Shown here: in pieces, positions 31,693 to 40,169 of the stretch
How the letters are laid out: every line of letters starts with the position of its first letter
How positions within the stretch are numbered: the first letter of the stretch is position 1
Assembly: GCA_009783295.1 (NCBI GenBank)
Contig: WRHK01000019.1
Location: 1-63,618 of the forward strand
Reading direction: 5' to 3'
Length of the DNA stretch: 63,618 nucleotides
DNA from: Promicromonosporaceae bacterium
GTDB lineage: Bacteria; Actinomycetota; Actinomycetes; Actinomycetales; Cellulomonadaceae
Program-made: the position numbers and the translations under genes
Notes under the pieces: generated by a model
What the model was told of the DNA's origin: nothing
Databases searched by the model: none
Seen by the model: the letters and a program-made list of their open reading frames with translations, nothing else

Positions 31693-34281
31693 GTGCCCGG
31701 ACAGAACCTGACCCGCGCCGAGGCGGTCGCGCGCGCCGGCGTCGTGACCGCCGTCGAGTCGTACGCCATCGCGCTCGACCTGACCACCGGACCCACGACG
31801 TTCGGGTCGACGACGACCATCCGTTTCTCCGCGACGGAGGGCGGGAGCACGTTCCTCGACCTGGTGGCGCCGACGGTCCGCTCGGTGACCCTCAACGACC
31901 GCGAGCTGGACCCGGCCGAGGTGTTCGCCGACTCGCGCATCACGCTGTCGGGCCTGGCCGCGGAGAACGTCGTCACGGTGGTCGCGGACTGCGCGTACAC
32001 GAACACGGGCGAGGGCCTGCACCGGTTCGTCGACCCGGTCGACGGTGAGGTCTACCTCTACACGCAGTGCGAGGTGCCGGACGCCCGCCGCGTGTTCGCC
32101 ACGTTCGAGCAGCCCGACCTCAAGGCCACGTTCCAGGTCACGGCCACCGCTCCCGCGCGCTGGCAGGTGGTCAGCAACCAGCCGACGCCGGAGCCGGTCG
32201 CCGCGCCCAGCAGCGTCGTCGTCGTCGACGGCAAGGACGCCGAGCCGACGGCCACGTGGACGTTCGAGCCGACGCCGCGCATCTCCACCTACCTGGTGGC
32301 GCTCGTGGCCGGGCCGTACGCCGTCGTGCGCGGGGGCCTGACCAGCACGGACGGACGCGAGATCCCCCTCGGGGTGTTCTGCCGCGCGTCGCTGTCGCAG
32401 TACATGGACGCCGACTACGTCATGGAGGTCACGCGCAAGGGCTTCGCGTTCTACGAGGAGCTGTTCGCCTACCCGTACCCGTTCGACAAGTACGACCAGC
32501 TGTTCGTGCCCGAGTACAACATGGGCGCGATGGAGAACCCGGGCGCGGTCACCTTCACCGAGGCGTACGTGTTCCGCGGCTCCGTGCCCGACGGGCGCAA
32601 GGAGCGCCGCGTCGTGACGATCCTGCACGAGCTGGCCCACATGTGGTTCGGCGACCTGGTCACCATGAAGTGGTGGAACGACCTGTGGCTCAACGAGTCG
32701 TTCGCGGAGTTCGCCTCGACGCTCGCCACGGCCGAGGCCACCGAGTGGACCGAGGGCTGGACCACGTTCGCGGCGTCGGAGAAGACGTGGGCGTACCGCC
32801 AGGACGCGCTGCCGTCCACGCACCCGATCGTCGCCGAGATCGGCGACCTCGAGGACGTCTACACGAACTTCGACGGCATCACCTACGCCAAGGGCGCCTC
32901 GGTGCTCAAGCAGCTGGTCGCCTGGGTGGGCCGCGACGAGTTCATGCGCGGGCTCGCCGCGTACTTCCGCAAGCACGCGTTCTCCAACACCGAGCTGCGC
33001 GACCTGCTGGTCGAGCTCGAGGCCACGAGCGGCCGCGACCTCGAGTCGTGGAGCGCGGCCTGGCTCGAGACGGCGGGCACCAACACGCTCGCCCCGTCCC
33101 TGACGGTCGACGACGCCGGCGTCATCACGTCGTTCGAGATCGTCCAGACGGCCCCCGCCGACCACCCGACGCTGCGCCCGCACCGCATGGGCGTCGGCTA
33201 CTACGCGCTCACCGGGTCGGGCGCCGTCGAGCGCACCCACCAGGTGATCATCGACGTCGACGGGCCCGTCACGTCCGTCCCGTCGCTCGTGGGCACCGAG
33301 CGCCCCGGGCTGATCCTGCTCAACGACGAGGACCTCGCGTTCGCGAAGGTGCGCCTCGACGCCGACTCGCTCGCGTTCGCCGTCGAGCACCTCGGCGCCA
33401 TCACCGACTCCCTGGCGCGCGGGGTCATCTGGGGCTCCGCCTGGGATGCCGTGCGCGACGCCGAGGCGCCGGCGTCGTCGTTCGTGGACCTGGTGCTCAA
33501 CAACGTGTCCGCGGAGACGGAGTCGACCACCATCACGATGGTGCTCGCCCAGCTCGGCACGGCCTCGACCGTGTACGCCGACCCGGCGCAGCGGGCGTCG
33601 CAGTCGACGCGCGTCGCCGACGCCCTGTGGGCGCTCGCGACCGCCGCGCCGGCGGGCACCGACCTGCAGCTGCAGCTGCTGCGCGCGTTCGCCGCACAGG
33701 CCACCGGGCCGGAGCACGCCGCCGCGCTGCAGGGCGTGCTCGACGGGTCCGTGGCGCTCGCGGGCCGCGAGATCGACACCGACCTGCGCTGGGACCTGCT
33801 CCAGGGCGCTGTCGCGCTCGGCGCTGCCGGCGAGGCGGAGGTCGAGGCGGCGCTCGCCGCCGACGACACCGCGACGGGCCGCCAGGCCGCGGCGCGCGTT
33901 CGCGCGTCGGCCCCGACGGCCGAGGCCAAGGAGGCCGCGTTCGCCTCGATCGTGGACGACGCCGACGCGCCGAACGCGATCATCCGCGCGACGGCGGCCG
34001 GCTTCCGCCGCGTCACGTCGCCGGACCTGCTGGAGCCGCTGGTCACCCGCTACGTGGAGGCGCTGCTGCCCGTGTGGGAGTCGCGCAGCTACCAGATGTC
34101 CGAGGAGCTCGTCGAGGGCCTCTACCCGGCCCCGGTCGCGTCCGAGGCGCTGGCGGCGGCGGTGCGGACGTGGCTGGACGCCCACCCGGACGCCGCCCCG
34201 GCCCTGCGCCGCATGGTCACGGAGAACCTGGCGGACACGGAGCGAGCCCTCCAGGCCCAGGCGGCCGACGCCGCGAGATAG
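31693..34281 (+). CDS. pepN: aminopeptidase N (M1 family)
   Basis: 862 aa zinc exopeptidase that removes N-terminal residues from peptides. The exopeptidase motif GAMEN is at 278-282, the zinc site HELAH at 312-316 and the third ligand Glu335 (LWLNESFAEF). The C-terminal ERAP1-like helical domain is complete. The GTG at 31693 (with GAGGGAG 6-7 nt before it) was chosen over an upstream in-frame ATG. The stop codon TAG at 34279-34281 is part of the first unit of repeat array B (GCG-AGA-TAG), so the last residues come from the repeat. The leader contains the inverted repeat GGGGGTC/GACCCCC at 31616-31641. Confidence 0.95.
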   Translation: MPGQNLTRAEAVARAGVVTAVESYAIALDLTTGPTTFGSTTTIRFSATEGGSTFLDLVAPTVRSVTLNDRELDPAEVFADSRITLSGLAAENVVTVVADCAYTNTGEGLHRFVDPVDGEVYLYTQCEVPDARRVFATFEQPDLKATFQVTATAPARWQVVSNQPTPEPVAAPSSVVVVDGKDAEPTATWTFEPTPRISTYLVALVAGPYAVVRGGLTSTDGREIPLGVFCRASLSQYMDADYVMEVTRKGFAFYEELFAYPYPFDKYDQLFVPEYNMGAMENPGAVTFTEAYVFRGSVPDGRKERRVVTILHELAHMWFGDLVTMKWWNDLWLNESFAEFASTLATAEATEWTEGWTTFAASEKTWAYRQDALPSTHPIVAEIGDLEDVYTNFDGITYAKGASVLKQLVAWVGRDEFMRGLAAYFRKHAFSNTELRDLLVELEATSGRDLESWSAAWLETAGTNTLAPSLTVDDAGVITSFEIVQTAPADHPTLRPHRMGVGYYALTGSGAVERTHQVIIDVDGPVTSVPSLVGTERPGLILLNDEDLAFAKVRLDADSLAFAVEHLGAITDSLARGVIWGSAWDAVRDAEAPASSFVDLVLNNVSAETESTTITMVLAQLGTASTVYADPAQRASQSTRVADALWALATAAPAGTDLQLQLLRAFAAQATGPEHAAALQGVLDGSVALAGREIDTDLRWDLLQGAVALGAAGEAEVEAALAADDTATGRQAAARVRASAPTAEAKEAAFASIVDDADAPNAIIRATAAGFRRVTSPDLLEPLVTRYVEALLPVWESRSYQMSEELVEGLYPAPVASEALAAAVRTWLDAHPDAAPALRRMVTENLADTERALQAQAADAAR

Positions 34282-34382
34282 AGCGCGGCCCCGCGAGATA
34301 GAGCCCGAGCCCGCCAGTTAGAGCCCGCGAGCGCGAGATAGAGCCCAGGAGCGCTATCTCGCGCTCCTGGGCTCTATCTCGC
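34273..34382. repeat. array B of 20-bp-phased inverted repeats
   Basis: Forward units of GCGAGATAGAGC start at 34273, 34293, 34313 (variant GCCAGTTAGAGC) and 34333; inverted units start at 34351 (variant) and 34371, again 20 bp apart. The centre is a perfect inverted repeat, 34333-34354 with 34361-34382 (22 bp; 23 with the flanking base pair), loop TATCTC. The first unit overlaps the end of pepN. As with array A it lies between convergent genes. Confidence 0.88.
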
Positions 34383-34402
34383 GGGGACGGGTGGCGCCGG
34401 GC

Positions 34403-37400
34403 TCAGCCCAGCTGGCCCACCTCCGTCGGCGTCAGCGCCCGGTTGAACAGCCGGACGTCGTCGATCGCGCCGTGGAAGAAGTCCGTCGGGTTGCCCTGGT
34501 ACTGGGCTCGCCCGATCGTCACCTTCCCGGTGCTGACGTCCGTGCCGTGGGCCGTGACGCTCGACTGGAGCACGCCGTCGACGTAGAGCGACGCCGTGCC
34601 GGCCGCCGCGTCGCGCACCCCCACCAGGTGGTACCACTGCCCGATCACCGGAGTGATGCCGGTGGCGACGGCACGCGGGGAGTTCCACACGCTGAACGCG
34701 AACCCGTGAGCGCTCTGGCTGGTGGGCACGTACTGGAGGAAGAACGGGCTGCTGCCGCCCAGCCCGTCGGTGGCGACGGCGGACTGGAACCCGCCGCCGA
34801 CGGCGTCGAGCCGCACCCACGCCGACACCGAGTAGCTCGCCGTGGTGTCGAGCTTCGGCACGGTGGCCGTGGCCTGCGCCGTCGTGCCGTTGCCGAGCAG
34901 CGCCTGGCCGCTCGCCTCGTCGCGCCCGGCGGTCAGCGTCGCGCCGCCCGAGAGGGTGGCCGGGCTGCCCGGGTTCCCCTTGCCGTGGCCGTCGAGGTCC
35001 GGCGTGACGCCGTTGGCGTCGACGCCGTCGAACGACCAGGCCGCGATCCCGGCCATGCCGGGCGTGCCCGGCGGGACCGGTGCCCCGGCCCCTGCCGCGA
35101 TGACGGCCAGGTTGGCCGCCCGCACGCGGGCCGCGTCCATCTTCAGCACCGCGCGGTCGTAGGTGAAGAACCCGTTGTGCTCGCCCTCGACGTCCGTGAG
35201 CTGGGTGTACACCGAGCCGGAGAGCTGGCCGCGCGCGAGCCCGATGAGCTCCGCCGTGTTCGCCACGTAGTCGTCCGTGAGCTGTTGCGACGTGCCGACC
35301 TCGCCGTACGGGTTCACGGACCCGCCGGGCCACGAGTGCCCGACGACGGTCAGCGAGTACCCGCCGTGCTCGCCGTCGATCGCGGCGCGGGTGGCGTCGG
35401 GCGACGGGGTGGCCGGGCCGGTGTACACGTGCCAGTCGATGATGTTCCCGGAGTTGGTGTCGCCGGGGATGTCGCAGCAGTTGAGGCCGCTGCGCGTGTC
35501 GACGAGCCGCGACGGGTCCTGCGCCTTGATCGACGCGGCGACGGCGGCGGCCTGCGGGATGCCCCACTGGCCCCAGCCCTCGTTGAACGGGATCCAGCCG
35601 ATGATCGACGTCGTCGAGATGTGCTGGTCGATGACGCGGTGCAGCTCGGACTGCCACTCGTTCTGCTGGTCCACCGTGGCGTTGGTGCCCGAGGGCATGT
35701 CCTGCCAGACCATCATCCCGAGCTTGTCGGCGTCGTAGTACCAGCGCGCCGGCTCGACCTTGATGTGCTTGCGGATGGCGTTGAAGCCGAGCGCCTTGGT
35801 CTGCTTGATGTCCCAGGCGAGCGCCTGGTCCGTCGGCGCGGTGTAGATGCCGTCGGGCCAGAAGCCCTGGTCCAGGGTGGCGAGCAGGAAGGTGGGCTTG
35901 CCGTTGAGCACGATCCTGCTGATCCCGCCCACCTGGGCGATCGCGATGGACCGGATGCCCACGTACGAGCCGACCGTGTCGACGCTGCTGCCGTCCGTGA
36001 GGGTGGCCGAGAGCGTGTAGAGGTACGGGTCGTCGGGGGTCCAGCGGTGGGCGTGCGGGATCGGCAGGCTCAGCGCGGCGCCCGGCGTCCCGCTCACCGT
36101 CCCGACCAGGCCGCCCGAGGCGTCGCGCGCCTGCACCTGCACGCTCGCGCCCGACGACGCCGCCGCCGAGCTCACCGTCACGGACACCGAGTCGCCGGAG
36201 TCGGACAGCACGGGCGTCAGCTTGAGCGAGTCGACGTGCGCGGCCGGCACGGGCTCCATCCACACCGTCTGCCAGATGCCCGACGACGCCGTGTAGAAGA
36301 TGCCGGACGGGTTCGCCGACTGCTTGCCGCGCGGCTGGTCGCCGGTGGTGTCGGTGACCTGCACGACCAGGTCGTTGGTGCCCGCCTTGAGCACCGGGGT
36401 CAGGTCGGCGCTGAAGGCGTCGTACCCGCCGGTGTGCGAGACCACCTTGACGCCGTTGACGTACACGTCGGTCTGGTAGTCGACCGCGCCGAACTGCAGC
36501 ACGAGGCGCTGCTGGCCGGCCCCGGTGCCCACGTGCCACGACGCCGGCACGGTGAACGTGCGGTGGTAGGCGAAGTGGTCGTAGTGCTTCTGGATGCCGG
36601 AGAGCTTCGACTCGATCGGGTACGGGACGACGACGCTCGGGTCGCCTGTCCAGCTGGTGGGCACCGGGCTGTCCGCTGCGGCGAGGGGCGCGAAGTCCCA
36701 CCGGCCGTTGAGGTTCTGCCACTGGGTGCGCGTCAGCTGGGGTCGCGGGTACTGCGGCAGCGGGTTGTCCGGGTTGACCTTGCTGGTCCACTGCGTGGAG
36801 AGCGAGTAGGTCGAGCCGTTGAGGACGCGGCCCGTGAACCGCCCGGCCGGCTGGCCGCCGATCGCGAGGGACCCCTGCCCGTCGTACACGACGATCACGG
36901 TCGAGCCCTGCGTGACCTGCGCCCCCAGCTCGATCGTCACCTGGTCGGCGCCCGGGCCGGCCTGGACGGACGTGATGGGGAAGCTCGAGCCGTCGACGTT
37001 CAGCTTCAGGTGCGCGGCCAGGTCGGACGTGCCCGAGACGGCGTCGGCGAAGGTCAGCACGGCCGACTGCCCGTCGGCGGCCACCTGCGCGGACTCCGGC
37101 GTCGGCACGAACCCGGCCGGCGGGGTGAACGCCGCGTCGGGGACGTACTGCTTGGCGACGCCCGCGTTCGCGGACTCCCAGCTCACGTGGATGTACGAGC
37201 CGCCGGTGTTCTGGAACATCTCGAACCGGAACGGGACGGGCTCGCCGGCGGTGAGGTGCACGGTGTGCGTGGCCGTCTGCTCCTGGTCCCACTTGTCGAC
37301 CCAGAAGTCGATGAGCTGGTCGGCGGCGGACGCGGTGGCCGCGCCGGGGCCGACCCACAGCCGGAACCCGTTGTCGCCGATCGCCGAGAACGTGTAGTCG

Positions 37401-37765
37401 CCGGTCGCGGGGGCAGTGATGAAGCCTGTCCAGCGCGCGCCCGTCTGCGTGTCCTGGCCCGTGAGCGCACGCCACGCGGGCAGCAGGTCCGGGACGTTGA
37501 CGCCCGGGTCCAGCACGGTCGCCTTGAGGTTCGCGTCGTCGAGGGCGAACGTGCTCGTGTTCGTGATCGTGTAGTAGTCGCCGCGCAGGCCGCTCAGCGC
37601 GGTCGCGTCAGCGGGCGCCGCTGCTGGGGGTGGGGCTGCTGCGGTGGCTGCCGCTCCCGCGGGCGGCGCGGTCAGCCCGGCCGTCAGGAGCGCCAGGACT
37701 GCGGTGCCCACGACGGCGAACGGGCGCCACCGGAGGCCGGGAGAGATCGTGCGCTGAACCATCAC
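34403..37765 (-). CDS. secreted multidomain glycoside hydrolase, GH2 family
   Basis: 1120 aa. Signal peptide at residues 1-40 (VVGTAVLALLTAGLTAPPAGA). Next a PA14 domain (about 55-215: LRGDYYTITN ... GGSYIHVSWESA), an immunoglobulin-like region, then the GH2 sandwich, immunoglobulin and TIM-barrel domains (about 345-890) and a C-terminal LamG-like carbohydrate-binding domain (about 905-1120: SYSVSAWVRLDAV ... HGAIDDVRLFNRALTPTE). Probable acid/base Glu729 (IPFNEGWGQWG); the nucleophile is probably Glu860 or Glu862 (TQLTDVEGEHNGF). The substrate is likely a beta-galactoside, beta-glucuronide or related plant glycan. A LacI/CebR-like operator lies upstream. Confidence 0.9.
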   Translation of the reverse strand: MMVQRTISPGLRWRPFAVVGTAVLALLTAGLTAPPAGAAATAAAPPPAAAPADATALSGLRGDYYTITNTSTFALDDANLKATVLDPGVNVPDLLPAWRALTGQDTQTGARWTGFITAPATGDYTFSAIGDNGFRLWVGPGAATASAADQLIDFWVDKWDQEQTATHTVHLTAGEPVPFRFEMFQNTGGSYIHVSWESANAGVAKQYVPDAAFTPPAGFVPTPESAQVAADGQSAVLTFADAVSGTSDLAAHLKLNVDGSSFPITSVQAGPGADQVTIELGAQVTQGSTVIVVYDGQGSLAIGGQPAGRFTGRVLNGSTYSLSTQWTSKVNPDNPLPQYPRPQLTRTQWQNLNGRWDFAPLAAADSPVPTSWTGDPSVVVPYPIESKLSGIQKHYDHFAYHRTFTVPASWHVGTGAGQQRLVLQFGAVDYQTDVYVNGVKVVSHTGGYDAFSADLTPVLKAGTNDLVVQVTDTTGDQPRGKQSANPSGIFYTASSGIWQTVWMEPVPAAHVDSLKLTPVLSDSGDSVSVTVSSAAASSGASVQVQARDASGGLVGTVSGTPGAALSLPIPHAHRWTPDDPYLYTLSATLTDGSSVDTVGSYVGIRSIAIAQVGGISRIVLNGKPTFLLATLDQGFWPDGIYTAPTDQALAWDIKQTKALGFNAIRKHIKVEPARWYYDADKLGMMVWQDMPSGTNATVDQQNEWQSELHRVIDQHISTTSIIGWIPFNEGWGQWGIPQAAAVAASIKAQDPSRLVDTRSGLNCCDIPGDTNSGNIIDWHVYTGPATPSPDATRAAIDGEHGGYSLTVVGHSWPGGSVNPYGEVGTSQQLTDDYVANTAELIGLARGQLSGSVYTQLTDVEGEHNGFFTYDRAVLKMDAARVRAANLAVIAAGAGAPVPPGTPGMAGIAAWSFDGVDANGVTPDLDGHGKGNPGSPATLSGGATLTAGRDEASGQALLGNGTTAQATATVPKLDTTASYSVSAWVRLDAVGGGFQSAVATDGLGGSSPFFLQYVPTSQSAHGFAFSVWNSPRAVATGITPVIGQWYHLVGVRDAAAGTASLYVDGVLQSSVTAHGTDVSTGKVTIGRAQYQGNPTDFFHGAIDDVRLFNRALTPTEVGQLG

Positions 37766-37816
37766 TGGTGCCTCGCTTCGCTCGCTTTCGGCTCGGCTCT
37801 GAGCCGCCCTCCAGAC

Positions 37817-37830
37817 TGACAGCGCTAGCA
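37817..37830. promoter_or_regulatory. LacI-family (CebR-like) operator upstream of the GH2 gene
   Basis: TGACAGCGCTAGCA matches the CebR box TGGGAGCGCTCCCA at 10 of 14 positions, including TG, the AGCGCT core and CA. It is about 50 bp before the GH2 start. No LacI-family gene is nearby. Confidence 0.45.
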
Positions 37831-37844
37831 GCCCCGGGCAACCG

Positions 37845-37875
37845 CTGCGGGAGGCGCCCCGGGCGCCTCCCGCAG
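37845..37875 (-). terminator. terminator of malQ
   Basis: Perfect 15-bp stem CTGCGGGAGGCGCCC / GGGCGCCTCCCGCAG with one central base, 4 bp after the malQ stop. Confidence 0.75.
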
Positions 37876-37879
37876 GGCG

Positions 37880-40033
37880 TCAGTGATCGTCGTTGAGGGC
37901 CGCGATGAGGCTGCGCAGACGCTGGCTGTCGAAGAGGTCCTCGACCAGGATCGGCGTCCCGTTCGCGTCGCCCAGCGGCACCTTCCAGTTGGGGTACTCC
38001 TGGTCGGTGCCGGGCTGGTTCTGCGAGCGCCGCTCCCCCACCATGTCGACCAGCTGCACTCCGAGCAGCGCCGACGGCGTCTTGCGCAGGTAGCGGTGCA
38101 TGGCCTCGACGATCTCCCGCTCGGACGGGTCGTCGCCCACCAGGCCGCGCTCGTGCAGGGCCCGGACGAACACGTCGCGCTCGGCGCGCGCCCGCTGGCG
38201 CACCACCGAGGCGGGCTCGGTGAGCAGCCCGAGCCGCTCGCGCAGGTCCACGTGCTCGCCGGCGAGGTAGCCCGCCGTGGGCGGCATGTCGTGCGTGCCG
38301 ACGGACGCCATCGCGAGGTGGCGGTACTTCTCGGGGGCGAGCGGGCCGCCGTTCTCCTGCTCGAACCACATGACGGAGGTGCCGAGCACGCCGCGGTCGG
38401 CGAGGTAGTCGCGCACCCACGGCTCGAACACGCCCAGGTCCTCGCCCACGACGACGGCGCCTGCGCGCTGCGCCTCGAGGCACAGGATGCCCACCATCGC
38501 CTCGTGGTCGTAGGCCACGTAGGTGCCCGCCGAGGCCTTCGACCCGCCCGGGATCCACCACAGGCGGAACAGGCCGAGGATGTGGTCGGCGCGCAGCGCC
38601 CCGGCCGACCGCAGCACGGTGCGCAGCATGTCCCGGTACGGGCGGTACCCGGCCTTGGCCAGCGCGCGCGGGTTCCACGGCGGCTGCGACCAGTTCTGGC
38701 CCTGCTGGTTGTACATGTCCGGCGGCGCGCCCACCTCGACGCCGCGCGCCAGGTAGGCGCCGTTCGCCCAGGCGTCGGCGCCCTCGGGGTGCACGCCGAC
38801 GGCGAGGTCGTGCATGATCCCGATCTTCATGCCGGCCTCGCGCGCGATGCGCTGGGCCGCGGCCTTCTGCTCGTCGGCCACCCACTGGAGCCAGGAGTGG
38901 AACTCGACGCGGTCGGCGAGCTCGGTGCGCAGCGCGGCGACGGCCGGGGCGTCGGGCGTCGACAGCTCGCGCGGCCAGTCGCGGCCGACCAGGTGCTCGG
39001 TGATGGCGCACCACGTGGCGAAGTCGCGCAGCCCGGTGCCCTGCTCGGCGACGAACTCCTCGAACGCGGCCTGGCGTGCCGCGCGCCGCGGGGCGGTGAA
39101 CACGACCTCGAGGGCGGCCTTCTTGGCGTCCCACACGACGTCGCGGTCGATGGGCCCGGGGTCGGTGGCGAGGTCGCGCACCGGGTCGGCGGCCCACTCC
39201 ACGAGGGAGCGGTCGGCGGCCGAGAGGTACGCCGTCTCGGGGATGTCCTCGACGCGCACGTAGATCGGGTTGAGGAACCGGCGCGACGTCGGCAGGTACG
39301 GCGACGGCGTCATCGGCACCGTCGGCTCCGCCGCCGCGAGCGGGTTGACGGCGACGAAGTCGGCGCCGCCGCGGTGGGCGGACAGCCACGCGACGTCGGC
39401 GAGGTCGGCCAGGTCGCCCAGGCCCCACGACGTGCGCGACCGCACCGAGTAGAGCTGCACCAGCAGCCCCCACACCTGGTGCTCCTCGACCGCCGGGGGC
39501 AGCGTCAGGCGCTGCGGCGTCACCACGAGGGTGGCCTTGACGTCCGCGCCGTCGGACCGGGCGTGCAGGCTGTGCCAGCCGAGCGGCAGGTCCGCGGGCA
39601 CCGCGAACGTGGCGCGCCCGATGAGGCGGCCGTCGACCGTGCGCGGCTCCACGTAGTGCTCGACCTGCTGCAGGTCGCGGCGCTCGCGCCGCGAACGAGC
39701 GGGGGTCTCGGCGCCGTCGATCTCGACCCACGCCTCCACGCTCGACCCGTCGGTCACGTGCACGGGGAAGGTCGCGTCGACGCCCTGGCGCACCACGACC
39801 GTGGGCGGCAGCGCCTGGCGCCACTCGTCGTCGCGGGCGAGCGCGAGGCTCATCTTGACCTGGTTGGGCGACGTCGCGGGGACGCCGAGGGCTTCGAGCA
39901 CCGCCACCAGCGTCGACGCGCGCACCTGCTGGGGGGCGCCGTCGAAACCGTAGAACTCGGTGCGCACCCCGTGCACGTGCGCGAGCTCGAGCAGCTCGGC
40001 GGGGACCTCGTCGGGCGTCGTGGGCTGGCTCAC
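37880..40033 (-). CDS. malQ: 4-alpha-glucanotransferase (amylomaltase, GH77)
   Basis: 717 aa enzyme that transfers maltosyl and longer glucan units between alpha-1,4-glucans in glycogen and maltodextrin metabolism. It has an actinobacterial N-terminal extension (about 1-160) and the GH77 barrel with SRTSWGLGDLADLADVAWL, the nucleophile region ADHILGLFRLWWIPGG, the acid/base region VVGEDLGVFEPW and GTHDMPPTAGYLAG. The GTG at 40033 (VSQPTTPDEVPAELLELA) was chosen as the most likely start; the frame is open for 120 more codons without homology. A perfect 20-bp palindrome lies 12 bp upstream. No other mal gene is adjacent. Confidence 0.93.
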   Translation of the reverse strand: MSQPTTPDEVPAELLELAHVHGVRTEFYGFDGAPQQVRASTLVAVLEALGVPATSPNQVKMSLALARDDEWRQALPPTVVVRQGVDATFPVHVTDGSSVEAWVEIDGAETPARSRRERRDLQQVEHYVEPRTVDGRLIGRATFAVPADLPLGWHSLHARSDGADVKATLVVTPQRLTLPPAVEEHQVWGLLVQLYSVRSRTSWGLGDLADLADVAWLSAHRGGADFVAVNPLAAAEPTVPMTPSPYLPTSRRFLNPIYVRVEDIPETAYLSAADRSLVEWAADPVRDLATDPGPIDRDVVWDAKKAALEVVFTAPRRAARQAAFEEFVAEQGTGLRDFATWCAITEHLVGRDWPRELSTPDAPAVAALRTELADRVEFHSWLQWVADEQKAAAQRIAREAGMKIGIMHDLAVGVHPEGADAWANGAYLARGVEVGAPPDMYNQQGQNWSQPPWNPRALAKAGYRPYRDMLRTVLRSAGALRADHILGLFRLWWIPGGSKASAGTYVAYDHEAMVGILCLEAQRAGAVVVGEDLGVFEPWVRDYLADRGVLGTSVMWFEQENGGPLAPEKYRHLAMASVGTHDMPPTAGYLAGEHVDLRERLGLLTEPASVVRQRARAERDVFVRALHERGLVGDDPSEREIVEAMHRYLRKTPSALLGVQLVDMVGERRSQNQPGTDQEYPNWKVPLGDANGTPILVEDLFDSQRLRSLIAALNDDH

Positions 40034-40044
40034 GGGGACGATCT

Positions 40045-40064
40045 TGCCACCTGCGCAGGTGGCA
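40045..40064. promoter_or_regulatory. perfect 20-bp palindrome before malQ
   Basis: TGCCACCTGCGCAGGTGGCA reads the same on both strands with no spacer. It ends 12 bp before the malQ start. It could be an operator or, as RNA, a hairpin near the translation start; both are inferences. Confidence 0.55.
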
Positions 40065-40156
40065 GGCCCGACGCCTGTCCACAGGCGACGCACGATGCCC
40101 GCGGGGACGGCGCCAGGATCGCGCGTCCTGGTCACGGGCCCTTCACATGCCGCCGA

Positions 40157-40162
40157 TACGGT
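40157..40162 (+). promoter_or_regulatory. -10 element, probable leaderless promoter of the MscS gene
   Basis: TACGGT 7 nt before the GTG at 40170; no Shine-Dalgarno. Confidence 0.4.
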
Positions 40163-40169
40163 GATCCGC

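Noticed and set aside
34391-37819. Long open frame of over 1100 codons on the plus strand opposite the GH2 gene
   Set aside because: It is an antisense shadow caused by high GC; the translation has no domain, while the minus strand reads as a complete GH2 protein.
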